From the NCBI GenBank assembly GCA_046154585.1, contig JBJXDX010000091.1, positions 80,455 through 144,454 on the forward strand: a stretch of DNA of 64,000 nucleotides. The letters run 5' to 3'. The notes under the pieces are model-generated. The model was not told the origin of the DNA, searched no databases, and saw nothing but the letters and a program-made list of their open reading frames with translations. Made by a program: the position numbers and the translations under genes. The DNA is from CADEFX01 sp046154585 (GTDB lineage: Bacteria > Pseudomonadota > Alphaproteobacteria > Rhizobiales > Hyphomicrobiaceae). Of the stretch, positions 17,010 through 25,806 are shown in pieces; positions within the stretch are counted from its first letter, which is position 1; every line of letters begins with the position of its first letter.

Positions 17010-18011
17010 CTAGTAAGTCGCGAAGATGCGCCGGATCTCTATCGGATCCTTGGTCTTGGTGAGTGCAAGCGACAGCAGGATGCGCGCCTTCTGCGGCGTC
17101 AGGTTGTCCGCCGTCAGGAAACCGGCATCGCGGATCTTGCTGGAGTTGAACACGCGGCCCGATCCGGCCCGCGACGACATCATCACGACGACACCCGCTG
17201 CATGCGCTTGCGCTAACACCTCCATCTCCGGCGGCGATACCATGCCGGGTGCAAATGCCGCCATCACGATGCCCTTGGCGCCCGCCGCAACGAAGGCGCG
17301 CACAGCCGTGCCGTCATCGCCGGCATACGAATAGGCGATATCGACGCGCGGCAGCACATCGAGCGTCCTTATATCGAACTCGGTATCAGGTGCGCCCTTG
17401 CGGATCGGCTTGCGATAAAACGTGACGGCATCCCCGTCGGCATGTCCCAGCACGCCGAAATCGGGGCTCCGGAATGTCTGCAACCGCGCCGTCGAGGTCT
17501 TCGTCACCTCGCGTGCCGACTGTATCTCGTCATTGAGGCACACCAGCACGCCGAGGCCACGCGCCCCGGGAGATGCCGCCGTGCGCACCGCGTTGACGAG
17601 GTTGAGGCCCGCATCCGTCGACAGCGCACTGGCCGGCCGCTGCGACCCGACCACGACGATCGGCACCTTTACCTTGGCTGTCAGATGGAGAGCGTAGGCC
17701 GTTTCTTCCAACGTCGCTGTCCCGTGCAGGACGACGATGCCGGCAAGGTCGGAATGCGCGGCCACCACCTTGTCGGCCTCGATCAGCACGTGCTTCCATT
17801 CGGGAAAGGCGACCGCCGTGCTCGGTACCGCCTTGAAACGGATCGGTATGATATCGGCGACTGTCTGCACATCGGAGAACTTGGCGACCATTTCGTCCGC
17901 CTGCAGCATCTTGCCAGTTGCGGTGTACTCGTAAAGATCGAGCGGTCCCTTGCCGATCGACGTGATGGTGCCGCCGGTGCCAATGACCGCGACTTTCGGT
18001 TTGCTCGTCAT
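17010..18011 (-). CDS. Asparaginase/glutaminase family protein
   Basis: A 333-residue type II-like L-asparaginase family protein without an obvious signal peptide. The N-terminal nucleophile motif GTGGTIT (Thr15) and the C-terminal SSRAGSGRV domain motif are present. The second active-site motif reads HGTATLEETA: Thr98 is conserved, but the usual Asp of HGTDTLEETA is Ala99. The lysine of the Thr-Asp-Lys relay is present as Lys171 (VTKTST). The Asp normally contacts the substrate alpha-amino group, so a substrate other than Asn/Gln is possible (inference). It sits between a DUF3303 gene and an enolase-superfamily gene in a catabolic operon. Confidence 0.88.
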   Translation of the reverse strand: MTSKPKVAVIGTGGTITSIGKGPLDLYEYTATGKMLQADEMVAKFSDVQTVADIIPIRFKAVPSTAVAFPEWKHVLIEADKVVAAHSDLAGIVVLHGTATLEETAYALHLTAKVKVPIVVVGSQRPASALSTDAGLNLVNAVRTAASPGARGLGVLVCLNDEIQSAREVTKTSTARLQTFRSPDFGVLGHADGDAVTFYRKPIRKGAPDTEFDIRTLDVLPRVDIAYSYAGDDGTAVRAFVAAGAKGIVMAAFAPGMVSPPEMEVLAQAHAAGVVVMMSSRAGSGRVFNSSKIRDAGFLTADNLTPQKARILLSLALTKTKDPIEIRRIFATY

Positions 18012-18098
18012 CTGATCATCCTGGTGTTTGTTGTTGCCGCGGCGTTATCTTCCGCGGTGACGACCATTGGACACCGCGCTCGCTGCATCGGCAAGCCG

Positions 18099-18401
18099 CT
18101 AAGCCTTGCGCGGCGAGCCGGTCTCGCGGTCGATCACCGCATAGGCCGTCGCGGCCGTATCCTTCGACGGCAAGACCGGCACGATCTCGAACTCTGCCAG
18201 ATCCGACCACTGCATGGTCCATTCCTGCAACAACCGCAGATCCTCGCATTCCATGAGCTGGAAGCAGCGGTCGAAGTTGCCCTCGATCCAGCTGCCGTGC
18301 ACGCTCAGTCCTTCTGGCGCCATCCGGCCTTTGTCGCGGAAGCGCTGATAGATCGCCCGCGCGTTCTGATCCTTGAACCGCTCGATCACCATGAACAGCA
18401 T
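18099..18401 (-). CDS. DUF3303 domain-containing protein
   Basis: A 100-residue protein matching the DUF3303 pattern: MLFMVIERFK at the start, an arginine/glycine segment (YQRFRDKGRMAPEG), SWIEGNFDRCFQLMEC in the middle and FEIVPVLPS near the end. The fold is expected to be a ferredoxin-like (dimeric alpha/beta barrel) domain; function is unknown. The ATG at 18401 is preferred to a GTG one codon upstream. It begins 7 bases after the stop of the zinc-ribbon gene, so the two are co-transcribed. Confidence 0.8.
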   Translation of the reverse strand: MLFMVIERFKDQNARAIYQRFRDKGRMAPEGLSVHGSWIEGNFDRCFQLMECEDLRLLQEWTMQWSDLAEFEIVPVLPSKDTAATAYAVIDRETGSPRKA

Positions 18402-18408
18402 CACACGC

Positions 18409-18642
18409 TCATCCCTGCTTCTTCTCGACCACGTGCCACGATGCTACCCCGCATCCGGCGCACGTCAGAAACCGCCGCGGATTGCCAGCAGCTTTCCAGC
18501 GAATACCGCCCAACTCCCAAATGGAACGTGCATGTCCGCATTCTGGGCATCGCACCATCCGCTCCCGGGACTCGCGCTCCATGCCTTCCGCCCACGCGCG
18601 CGGCACAAGTGAGGTGATGAAACGCTGCGTGCGGCTCATCAT
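18409..18642 (-). CDS. Small zinc-ribbon protein
   Basis: A 77-residue protein with two CxxC knuckles, CPECG (about residue 32) and CAGCG (about residue 61), separated by about 25 residues, as in zinc ribbons. The basic N-terminus (MMSRTQRFITSLVPRAW) is otherwise featureless. It lies 12 bases after the BKACE gene and 7 bases before the DUF3303 gene, inside the same operon. It may be a metal-binding accessory or regulatory protein; no family is recognised. Confidence 0.65.
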   Translation of the reverse strand: MMSRTQRFITSLVPRAWAEGMERESRERMVRCPECGHARSIWELGGIRWKAAGNPRRFLTCAGCGVASWHVVEKKQG

Positions 18643-18654
18643 CGATGTCGGGCC

Positions 18655-19587
18655 TCAGAACGCGACCTTGTCGCCACCCTTCAGCTGCAAGGCTTCGCGC
18701 GCCTCGTCCGCCGTGGCTATCTCAAGGCCCAACCCTTCGATGATTTGCCGCGCCAGGCGCACCTGCTCGGCATTGGACTTGGCAAGCTTGCCGGCGCCGG
18801 CCCACAGCGAATCCTCCATGCCGACGCGCACGTTGCCGCCCATCGCCGCCGCCATTCCCGCGATGGGGAGCTGATTGCGGCCCGCCCCCAGCACAGACCA
18901 GTGATAGCTATCGCCGAACAGCCGGTCCGCCGTGCGCTTCATGTGCGCCACATCTTCGGGATGCGGGCCGATGCCGCCGAGGATGCCGAACACCGATTGG
19001 ATGAAGAACGGCGGCTTGATGATCCCGCGGTCGGCGAAATGGCGCAGTGTATATAAGTGCCCGATATCGTAGCACTCGACCTCGAAGCGCGTGCCATTCT
19101 CCGCGCAGGTCGTCAGGATGTACTCGATGTCGGCGAACGTATTCTTGAAGAACCCGGCGCGAGTGCCCTCGATGTAGGGCCGCTCCCAGTCGAACTTGAA
19201 CTCCTTCTGCCGCGCCAGCATGGGGTAGAGGCCGAAATTCATCGTGCCCATGTTGAGGCTGGCGATTTCCGGCTTGAAGATCGCGGCCGGGCGCACGCGC
19301 TCTTCCACTGTCATCGTCATTGCGCCGCCGGTGGTGATGTTGACGACACAGCCCGAGCGCTGCTTGATGACCTTCAGGAATGGTGCAAACGCCTCGGTCG
19401 ACTGGTCCGGCTTGCCGGTCTTGGGATCGCGTGCGTGCAGGTGCACGACTGCCGCGCCGGCTTCCGCTGCGCCGATGGCCGCGTCGGCGATCTCCTCTGC
19501 CGTGATCGGCAGATGCGGCGACATGGACGGCGTGTGGATCGACCCCGTGACCGCACACGTGATGATGACCTTCTTCGACTTCGCCAT
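18655..19587 (-). CDS. 3-keto-5-aminohexanoate cleavage family protein (BKACE, DUF849)
   Basis: A 310-residue beta-keto acid cleavage enzyme. BKACE proteins are Zn2+ TIM-barrel enzymes that condense a beta-keto acid with acetyl-CoA and split it into a CoA ester and acetoacetate or a related product. The zinc ligand motif HLHARD (about 49-54) follows the N-terminal strand IITCAVTGSIHTPSMSPHLP. The acidic residue in FEVECYDIGH (about 170) and the conserved GGNVRVGMEDSLW near the C-terminus are also present. It is directly downstream of a 3-hydroxyacyl-CoA dehydrogenase-type gene that would make the keto acid, the usual BKACE context (for example carnitine-type pathways). The actual substrate is unknown. 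Confidence 0.9.
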   Translation of the reverse strand: MAKSKKVIITCAVTGSIHTPSMSPHLPITAEEIADAAIGAAEAGAAVVHLHARDPKTGKPDQSTEAFAPFLKVIKQRSGCVVNITTGGAMTMTVEERVRPAAIFKPEIASLNMGTMNFGLYPMLARQKEFKFDWERPYIEGTRAGFFKNTFADIEYILTTCAENGTRFEVECYDIGHLYTLRHFADRGIIKPPFFIQSVFGILGGIGPHPEDVAHMKRTADRLFGDSYHWSVLGAGRNQLPIAGMAAAMGGNVRVGMEDSLWAGAGKLAKSNAEQVRLARQIIEGLGLEIATADEAREALQLKGGDKVAF

Positions 19588-19599
19588 GCTCCGGTCCTC

Positions 19600-20538
19600 T
19601 CAGCTCTTGAAAGATGTCTGCGCCCGCTTGTGGGCCAACAATGCTGCCAGGCGCTCGTCCCGCCAGCGGCTTTTTGCACTGATCTCGCCACCGCTCAGAG
19701 GTTCGCCGGCCGTTTCGGCCGCTCGAGCAATGTTGTCCCTCGCCCACACATCCGGCGTCACTGGGCGAGACGACAGCTTCAGCAGCAGCTCGCCATAGCG
19801 CCCGCAATAGTCGAGCGTGCCGCCCGGTGCATTGAGCTCGATGGTCTCGAACGGTCCCATGAAGCTCCAGCGCAGCCCGAGGCCATGCGCGATCGTCTTG
19901 TCGAGGTCGCTCGCCGAGCAATATCCCTCCTGGACCAGCCGGAACGCCTCCGACAGCAGCACCGCCTGCAGGCGATTGAGGATGAAGCCGTCGATCTCCT
20001 TCTTCACCTCGATCGGGACCTGCCCGACACTGTCGAAGACCGCGCGCGCCTTCGCCACCGTATTGGCCGAGGTCCACGGCGCGCCGCACAACTCCACGAT
20101 CGGCACCACGTGCGGCGGATTGACGGGATGCGCAACGAGGCACCGCGCCCGCCCCTTGAGTTTCTCCGTGAAGTGCGACGCAACGATGCCGGACGTCGAG
20201 GATGCCAGCACGATGTCCTTGGGCGCCGCCGCATCGAGCTTGGCCCACATGGCAATCTTATCGTCGACGCGCTCGGGCCCGCTTTCCTGCACGAAGTCGA
20301 CGCCGCTGACGCAGTCTTCCAGCGAGGCGGCCATGCGGACGCGAGCTGCGGCCTTGTCCGGCTCACTCACCAATCCATGCCGCGCGAGATCATGCAGCGA
20401 CTCGCCGACGAGCTTCGGCGCCGCGGCCGTGGTCGCCGGATCGGCGTCCCACACCTTCACGTCCCAGCCGGCCCGTGCGAACACATTCGCCCACGCCCGG
20501 CCGACCAACCCCACGCCCACAAGCCCGACCGTCGGCAT
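19600..20538 (-). CDS. 3-hydroxyacyl-CoA dehydrogenase/lambda-crystallin-type NAD-dependent dehydrogenase
   Basis: A 312-residue NAD-dependent dehydrogenase of the 3-hydroxyacyl-CoA dehydrogenase fold: Rossmann motif VGLVGVGLVGRAWA (residues 4-17), GVDFVQESGPE, STSGI, the catalytic His region VAHPVNPPHVVPIVEL (about 137-152) and the C-terminal helical domain with EIDGFILNRLQ. Its length and PVNPPHxxPxVE are typical of L-gulonate 3-dehydrogenase and L-carnitine dehydrogenase relatives. Paired with the BKACE gene 12 bases downstream, it probably oxidises a beta-hydroxy acid whose keto product BKACE cleaves. Substrate unknown. Confidence 0.88.
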   Translation of the reverse strand: MPTVGLVGVGLVGRAWANVFARAGWDVKVWDADPATTAAAPKLVGESLHDLARHGLVSEPDKAAARVRMAASLEDCVSGVDFVQESGPERVDDKIAMWAKLDAAAPKDIVLASSTSGIVASHFTEKLKGRARCLVAHPVNPPHVVPIVELCGAPWTSANTVAKARAVFDSVGQVPIEVKKEIDGFILNRLQAVLLSEAFRLVQEGYCSASDLDKTIAHGLGLRWSFMGPFETIELNAPGGTLDYCGRYGELLLKLSSRPVTPDVWARDNIARAAETAGEPLSGGEISAKSRWRDERLAALLAHKRAQTSFKS

Positions 20539-20948
20539 GCACTCCTCCGCGCTGTCTCGTTGACGGCGAGACTAGCACGCAACGATCCCGATGCCAGTTG
20601 CGATAGCGGCTGGAACAGCCCCCCTCTTGCTGCGCGCGCCAATGACTCCGATTGGGAGGCGCCGCCAGCAGCAAACACCCCGCGGCCATCGGACCCGAGG
20701 TGCATGCAGCAGAAAGAGCCGGGCATTCGTAAACCCGTTGACCTATGCGCTTTTGATGGGTTTACGAATGCCCACGCTCATATGCCGCTTCCCAGGTCCC
20801 GCATCGGCGCTCCACTAGTCTGGCGGCCGGCCGGTCACGGCGCCCGGACCAAGATTGAGGCGCATCGCTGCAGCGGCACGCCCCGGTGATCCGAGACAAC
20901 CGAAGTATCGCGCGATTGTGCAAAACTTTTTCGTGCAGCTTGCCCGCT
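20539..20948. other. 410-base intergenic region upstream of the BKACE operon
   Basis: This region lies between the 3' end of the CoA-ligase gene and the start of the dehydrogenase-BKACE operon (both minus strand). The plus-strand open frame that covers part of it is antisense to the flanking genes and does not look coding. Its outstanding element is a perfect 16-bp inverted repeat at 20721-20773, described separately. The operon promoter should lie between that repeat and 20539; no clear consensus was found. Confidence 0.5.
20721..20773. repeat. Perfect 16-bp inverted repeat, candidate operator or terminator
   Basis: GGGCATTCGTAAACCC (20721-20736) is exactly mirrored by GGGTTTACGAATGCCC (20758-20773), with a 21-base spacer. 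Each arm is itself an imperfect palindrome bounded by GGG and CCC. The arms are 37 bases apart, start to start. No T-run follows on either strand, which argues for a protein-binding dyad rather than an intrinsic terminator. It sits about 180 bases upstream of the dehydrogenase start. Confidence 0.7.
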
Positions 20949-22487
<1,539 letters not shown>

Positions 22488-22519
22488 GGGCCCTCCCGGC
22501 GCGATTGGCGCGACCGAAC

Positions 22520-22673
22520 CTAGAGCAGGATCGTTTCGGATTGAATCACCTTGCCTCACTGGAGGCGCGTCGCGTCGAAACGTGAATCCTGCTCTGCTTC
22601 AATATATTTAGAGTGCGATTCACGCTTCGCATGGAAGCCCGAAGTACTTCCATGTGAAACGATCGCGCTCTAG
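22520..22673. repeat. Palindromic intergenic repeat element (about 154 bp)
   Basis: The ends are inverted copies: CTAGAGCAGGATCGTTTC (22520-22537) and GAAACGATCGCGCTCTAG (22656-22673), differing at two positions. Inside is a second near-palindrome (22582-22595 with 22610-22623, 12 of 14 bases paired) and a perfect 8-bp hairpin CATGGAAG/CTTCCATG (22630-22654). There is no coding sequence. This is the look of a small non-autonomous or REP/RIME-like extragenic element of rhizobial genomes. I saw no second copy in the window. Confidence 0.6.
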
Positions 22674-22750
22674 CGCGGCTCAATCGTCGTTGTTCGGCCG
22701 GGATAGTATCGCCCCAGGCGCGCGCGCAAAAGCCGATAGAAAGGCCAAGA

Positions 22751-23275
22751 TCAGTGCTTGGGGCCACCGCTCTTAGCAGGTGGCTGCTTGCCCGGCCGGC
22801 TGGCGCCCTGCCCCGCATCGTCGTCCGCCGCCATCGCCCCCAGCGGCGCAACAGGACCCTCCACAGCCAGCGTTCCCGCCTTTTCAAACGTCAGCGTCAG
22901 CCCCACCTTGTCGCCCTGTTTCAAGGGCTGCTTGAGATCCATCAGCATCAGGTGATAGCCGCCTGGCTTGAGCATGACGGAGGCACCGCCTGGCACCGCC
23001 AGCCCATCGATGCGGCGCATCTTCATGGTGCCGCCGTCGTTGATGTGCTCATGTATTTCCACCGTCCCTGCGGCCGGGCTGCTCACCGATACCAGACGGT
23101 CGTCTGCGCCCGCCGCTGCTTTCAGCTCGAGGTAGGCGCCGCCGACCTTGGCGCCCCCGGGCGTGGCGCGCGCCCACGGCGCCACAACCGTGATATTGCC
23201 AGCCTTGAACTCCTGCGCCGCAGCAACTGCGGCGAATGCCAGCAGCCCGAACACAAACCCCAGCAGTCTTGTCAT
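22751..23275 (-). CDS. Periplasmic copper chaperone PCu(A)C family
   Basis: A 174-residue secreted protein: signal peptide 1-20 (FGLLAFAAVAAA), then a PCu(A)C cupredoxin-like domain with the copper ligands H-E-H-(x)n-MKMRR, then GGYHLMLM. This corresponds to the family H(M)x10Mx21HxM motif. Such proteins deliver Cu(I) to the CuA site of cytochrome oxidase or otherwise handle periplasmic copper. The C-terminal ~30 residues are a K/P/G-rich tail. No Sco or cytochrome oxidase gene is nearby. The ribosome-binding site GGAGATGGA precedes ATG. It starts 21 bases after the amidase stop, so it may be co-transcribed with it. Confidence 0.9.
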   Translation of the reverse strand: MTRLLGFVFGLLAFAAVAAAQEFKAGNITVVAPWARATPGGAKVGGAYLELKAAAGADDRLVSVSSPAAGTVEIHEHINDGGTMKMRRIDGLAVPGGASVMLKPGGYHLMLMDLKQPLKQGDKVGLTLTFEKAGTLAVEGPVAPLGAMAADDDAGQGASRPGKQPPAKSGGPKH

Positions 23276-23296
23276 TCCATCTCCAATATTTGGGGC

Positions 23297-24628
23297 CTAC
23301 AGCGGCGGTTTGGGAAATGCGCCCCGCACCGTCTCGAAGGCGCGGCCGATGCGCAGCGCCAGTGGATCATCGAACCGCCGGACCACGATCTGCAGGCTCA
23401 TCGGCGTGCGCTCCTGGCTGAGCGCCGTCGGCACGGCCAGACCCGCAAGCCCGAGATAGTTCGCCCAACGCGTATACAGGGCGTATGGCGCCTTGCTCTC
23501 GTCGACCTCGGACACGGGCATGGCCGGAAACGGCGTGGTCGGCAACACGATGGCATCGAAGCCCTCGAAGATCGCCGGTACGCCGCGCATGTCGTCGCGG
23601 CGCCGCGCATCCATCTCCTCGACCTGCGCCGCGGTGATGCCCTTGCCGCCGAGCATCCTCTCGCGCACCGGTTCAGCCAATCCTGACGCCGGATCGTCCG
23701 CGAAATGCTTGTAGTAGCCGTAGCCCTCAACGGCCGCGATTCTGCCGACCAGCCCCTGATACGCGTCGAACCGCTCGGGCAGGCGGCACTCGGCCACGCT
23801 GGCGCCAGCATCCTGCAAGCGCTTCAGCGCCGCCTCGTAGTCGGCCTTGACTTCGTCCGTTGCCAGCAGAAGGTCGGCTGGATCGAAGCGGCCGATCCGC
23901 ATGCCCGCAACGCCGTCCTCCAGACGATCGAGCACATCCTCCGGCCGCATGTGGTGGTCGTGATGCGTCGTTGCATCGTCCTCGTCGCGCCCCATGATCA
24001 CCGCCAGCATGAGCGCGGCCGTCCGCACGTCCTGTGCCAGAGGCCCGACGGTGTCGAGCCGCACGGACAGCGGCGCCACGCCAGCCCGGCTCACGAGACC
24101 GATCGACGTTTTCAACCCGACACAGCCGCATAGCGCTGCGGGAATGCGCACCGAGCCGCCCGTGTCGGTGCCGAGTGCGCCCGGCACAAGACCACCGCCG
24201 ACCGCAACGCCCGATCCGCTCGACGATCCGCCCGGTACACGATGCACTTTCGCGTCCCACGGATTCCTGGGCGTCCCGACCGTAACGTTGGTGCCGTAGC
24301 CGCCGAAAGCATACTCCACCGTGTTGACTTTGCCGGGGATGACGGCGCCCGCCTCGCGCAGCTTCGTCACCACAAACGCGTCGCGCGTCTCCGGCGCCGC
24401 GCCCTCGCGCGTCAGTGATCCGCAGCCGCTGACTTCGCCCGCGACGTGAATGATGTCTTTCACCGCGATGGGCACGCCGTGCAGCAGGTTGCGCTTGCCG
24501 TCTTGCGCGTCGAGACGCACAGCCTGCGCCAGCGCCTTGGCCGATGACACTTTCACGAATGCGTTCAGGCTGGTGTTGAGGCGCTCGATCGCCTCAAGCG
24601 TGCCCTTGATCGTATCGACGACTGTCAT
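23297..24628 (-). CDS. Amidase signature family enzyme
   Basis: A 443-residue amidase-signature hydrolase. The Ser-cisSer-Lys catalytic triad is visible: Lys in GVPIAVKD (about 65), cis-Ser in the glycine/serine-rich loop PGGSSSGSGVAV (about 145), and nucleophile Ser in GTDTGGSVRIPAA (about 165-177). The ATG at 24628 (AGAGG upstream) is preferred to the long upstream frame, which overlaps the TPR gene. The family includes amide, carbamate and aryl-acylamide hydrolases, so the substrate is open. It could take amides made by the nitrile hydratase-type enzyme 14 kb away, but that is inference. Confidence 0.88.
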   Translation of the reverse strand: MTVVDTIKGTLEAIERLNTSLNAFVKVSSAKALAQAVRLDAQDGKRNLLHGVPIAVKDIIHVAGEVSGCGSLTREGAAPETRDAFVVTKLREAGAVIPGKVNTVEYAFGGYGTNVTVGTPRNPWDAKVHRVPGGSSSGSGVAVGGGLVPGALGTDTGGSVRIPAALCGCVGLKTSIGLVSRAGVAPLSVRLDTVGPLAQDVRTAALMLAVIMGRDEDDATTHHDHHMRPEDVLDRLEDGVAGMRIGRFDPADLLLATDEVKADYEAALKRLQDAGASVAECRLPERFDAYQGLVGRIAAVEGYGYYKHFADDPASGLAEPVRERMLGGKGITAAQVEEMDARRRDDMRGVPAIFEGFDAIVLPTTPFPAMPVSEVDESKAPYALYTRWANYLGLAGLAVPTALSQERTPMSLQIVVRRFDDPLALRIGRAFETVRGAFPKPPL

Positions 24629-24749
24629 GCCATCCTCTGGAGCTAAAAAACTTGGCGAAGATGGCTCATCTGAGCATAGCCCCGGGTCCGTCGCCAAGAG
24701 ACGACCCCGGATTCCATTCAATCGCGAGCTTTCAAGGAAACCTCGACCG

Positions 24750-25394
24750 TCAGGACGTCGCCGCGCGGCATTGCTCGTCCGCAGGGAGGGGATCGCACGT
24801 CGTGGTCTTGGAGCACGTCCGCAGCGCTGCCCGGACCTCGGTCGTGTAAAGGCCGTCGACCGGCCCGCCATACAGGCCGTTTTCCTTCAAGCCGCATTGG
24901 TACAGTCGGATCATGCGGTCGCCGCCGATCTGCACGGCCTTCTCGTAGTCGTCGAAGGCTCCCGTGAAATTTCCGCCGGCCTGGCGGATGTGCGCCCGGG
25001 TATCCCAGGAGTGCTCGCTCAACGGATTGAGCTTCAGCGACCTCTCGACATCGGGCAGCCCTTGCGCTGGACGCCCCGACCGGAAGTAAGCCCAGGCACG
25101 ATTGTTGAGGGCAACGGCAAAGTCAGGATTGATGCGGATGGCCGCGTCATAGTCGGAGATGGCATTGTCATACAGGCCCTTGAGCGAGTAACCCAAGGCC
25201 CGCATGGCGTACGCGCTGCTCAGCTGCTCCGGCTCGATGCCCGGACGTTCGATCAGCGCCGTGCAGCCAGGGATCCAGAGATCCTTGTTCTCGCTGAAGC
25301 AATCGAACGCTGTCTCAGCCCGCGCCGGCACGAGCAGGGCCAGCATCAGACAAACAGACGCTGCCGCGATGCGAAACAATCGGATATCGTGCAT
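24750..25394 (-). CDS. Secreted TPR protein with peptidoglycan-binding-like C-terminus
   Basis: A 214-residue exported protein: signal peptide ending PARA-E at about residue 26, three TPR units (about 55-160; for example AISDYDAAIRINPDFAVALNNRAWAY), and a C-terminal segment LKENGLYGGPVDGLYTTEVRAALRTC that resembles a short peptidoglycan-binding-1 repeat. Several cysteines (four near the C-terminus) may form disulfides. The start is uncertain: ATG at 25394 lacks a clear ribosome-binding site, while TTG at 25403 is better spaced from AGAGAG. It is probably periplasmic; role unknown. Confidence 0.7.
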   Translation of the reverse strand: MHDIRLFRIAAASVCLMLALLVPARAETAFDCFSENKDLWIPGCTALIERPGIEPEQLSSAYAMRALGYSLKGLYDNAISDYDAAIRINPDFAVALNNRAWAYFRSGRPAQGLPDVERSLKLNPLSEHSWDTRAHIRQAGGNFTGAFDDYEKAVQIGGDRMIRLYQCGLKENGLYGGPVDGLYTTEVRAALRTCSKTTTCDPLPADEQCRAATS

Positions 25395-25470
25395 TCGAGC
25401 CAAAGCGCATCTCTCTTAATATCAGTGGATCTCCGATACGCCTGCATTGAGCCACCAATGTGACCCAGCG

Positions 25471-25806
25471 TCAGGCCCGCCTGTTCTCCGGAACATCGAT
25501 ACTGAGCTCGAGAATGAGAAAACTCCAGGACTTCCCGTGGCTATCCAAGCCCAATGACGTGTTCACCCCGCCCTCGAGCGCATCGGACATGACGAAGTTC
25601 AGCCCGTGCAGCTCGTCGAGTTCATAGCGCTTGACCGGGCCCTGAAGCAACCTCGGGAACTCTGCCTTGATCCGCTCCGCGGTGAGCTGGTCCTTGACGA
25701 GCCCGTAGTCGCCCGGATCGTACACCCACACCGAGACATTGGACGTATTGCCCTTGTCGCCCGCGCGGGCGTGCGCGATTTCGTGCAGCTTGATCTTGCG
25801 GCTCAT
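25471..25806 (-). CDS. AtuA C-terminal-domain protein (small subunit of AtuA module 1)
   Basis: A 111-residue stand-alone version of the C-terminal ferredoxin-fold-like domain found in AtuA-type proteins; it starts KLHEIAHARAGDKGNTSNVSVWVY, the hallmark of that domain. The start ATG overlaps the stop of the preceding AtuA gene (ATGA), so the two subunits are translationally coupled and probably form a complex. The biochemical role of AtuA proteins is not established; they occur in terpene (acyclic terpene utilisation) and other acyl-CoA catabolic clusters. Confidence 0.82.
   Translation of the reverse strand: MSRKIKLHEIAHARAGDKGNTSNVSVWVYDPGDYGLVKDQLTAERIKAEFPRLLQGPVKRYELDELHGLNFVMSDALEGGVNTSLGLDSHGKSWSFLILELSIDVPENRRA

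Noticed and set aside
17442..18617. A 391-codon plus-strand frame over the asparaginase, DUF3303 and zinc-ribbon genes.
   Set aside because: Antisense shadow with no domain; all underlying genes are supported on the minus strand.
19057..20889. A 610-codon plus-strand frame across the BKACE and dehydrogenase genes and part of the intergenic region.
   Set aside because: Antisense shadow; rich in R, H and A without any family pattern, while the minus-strand genes are clearly real.
22520..22673. Considered as an insertion sequence.
   Set aside because: Too short and non-coding; no transposase fragment or target duplication is visible, so it is listed only as a palindromic repeat.
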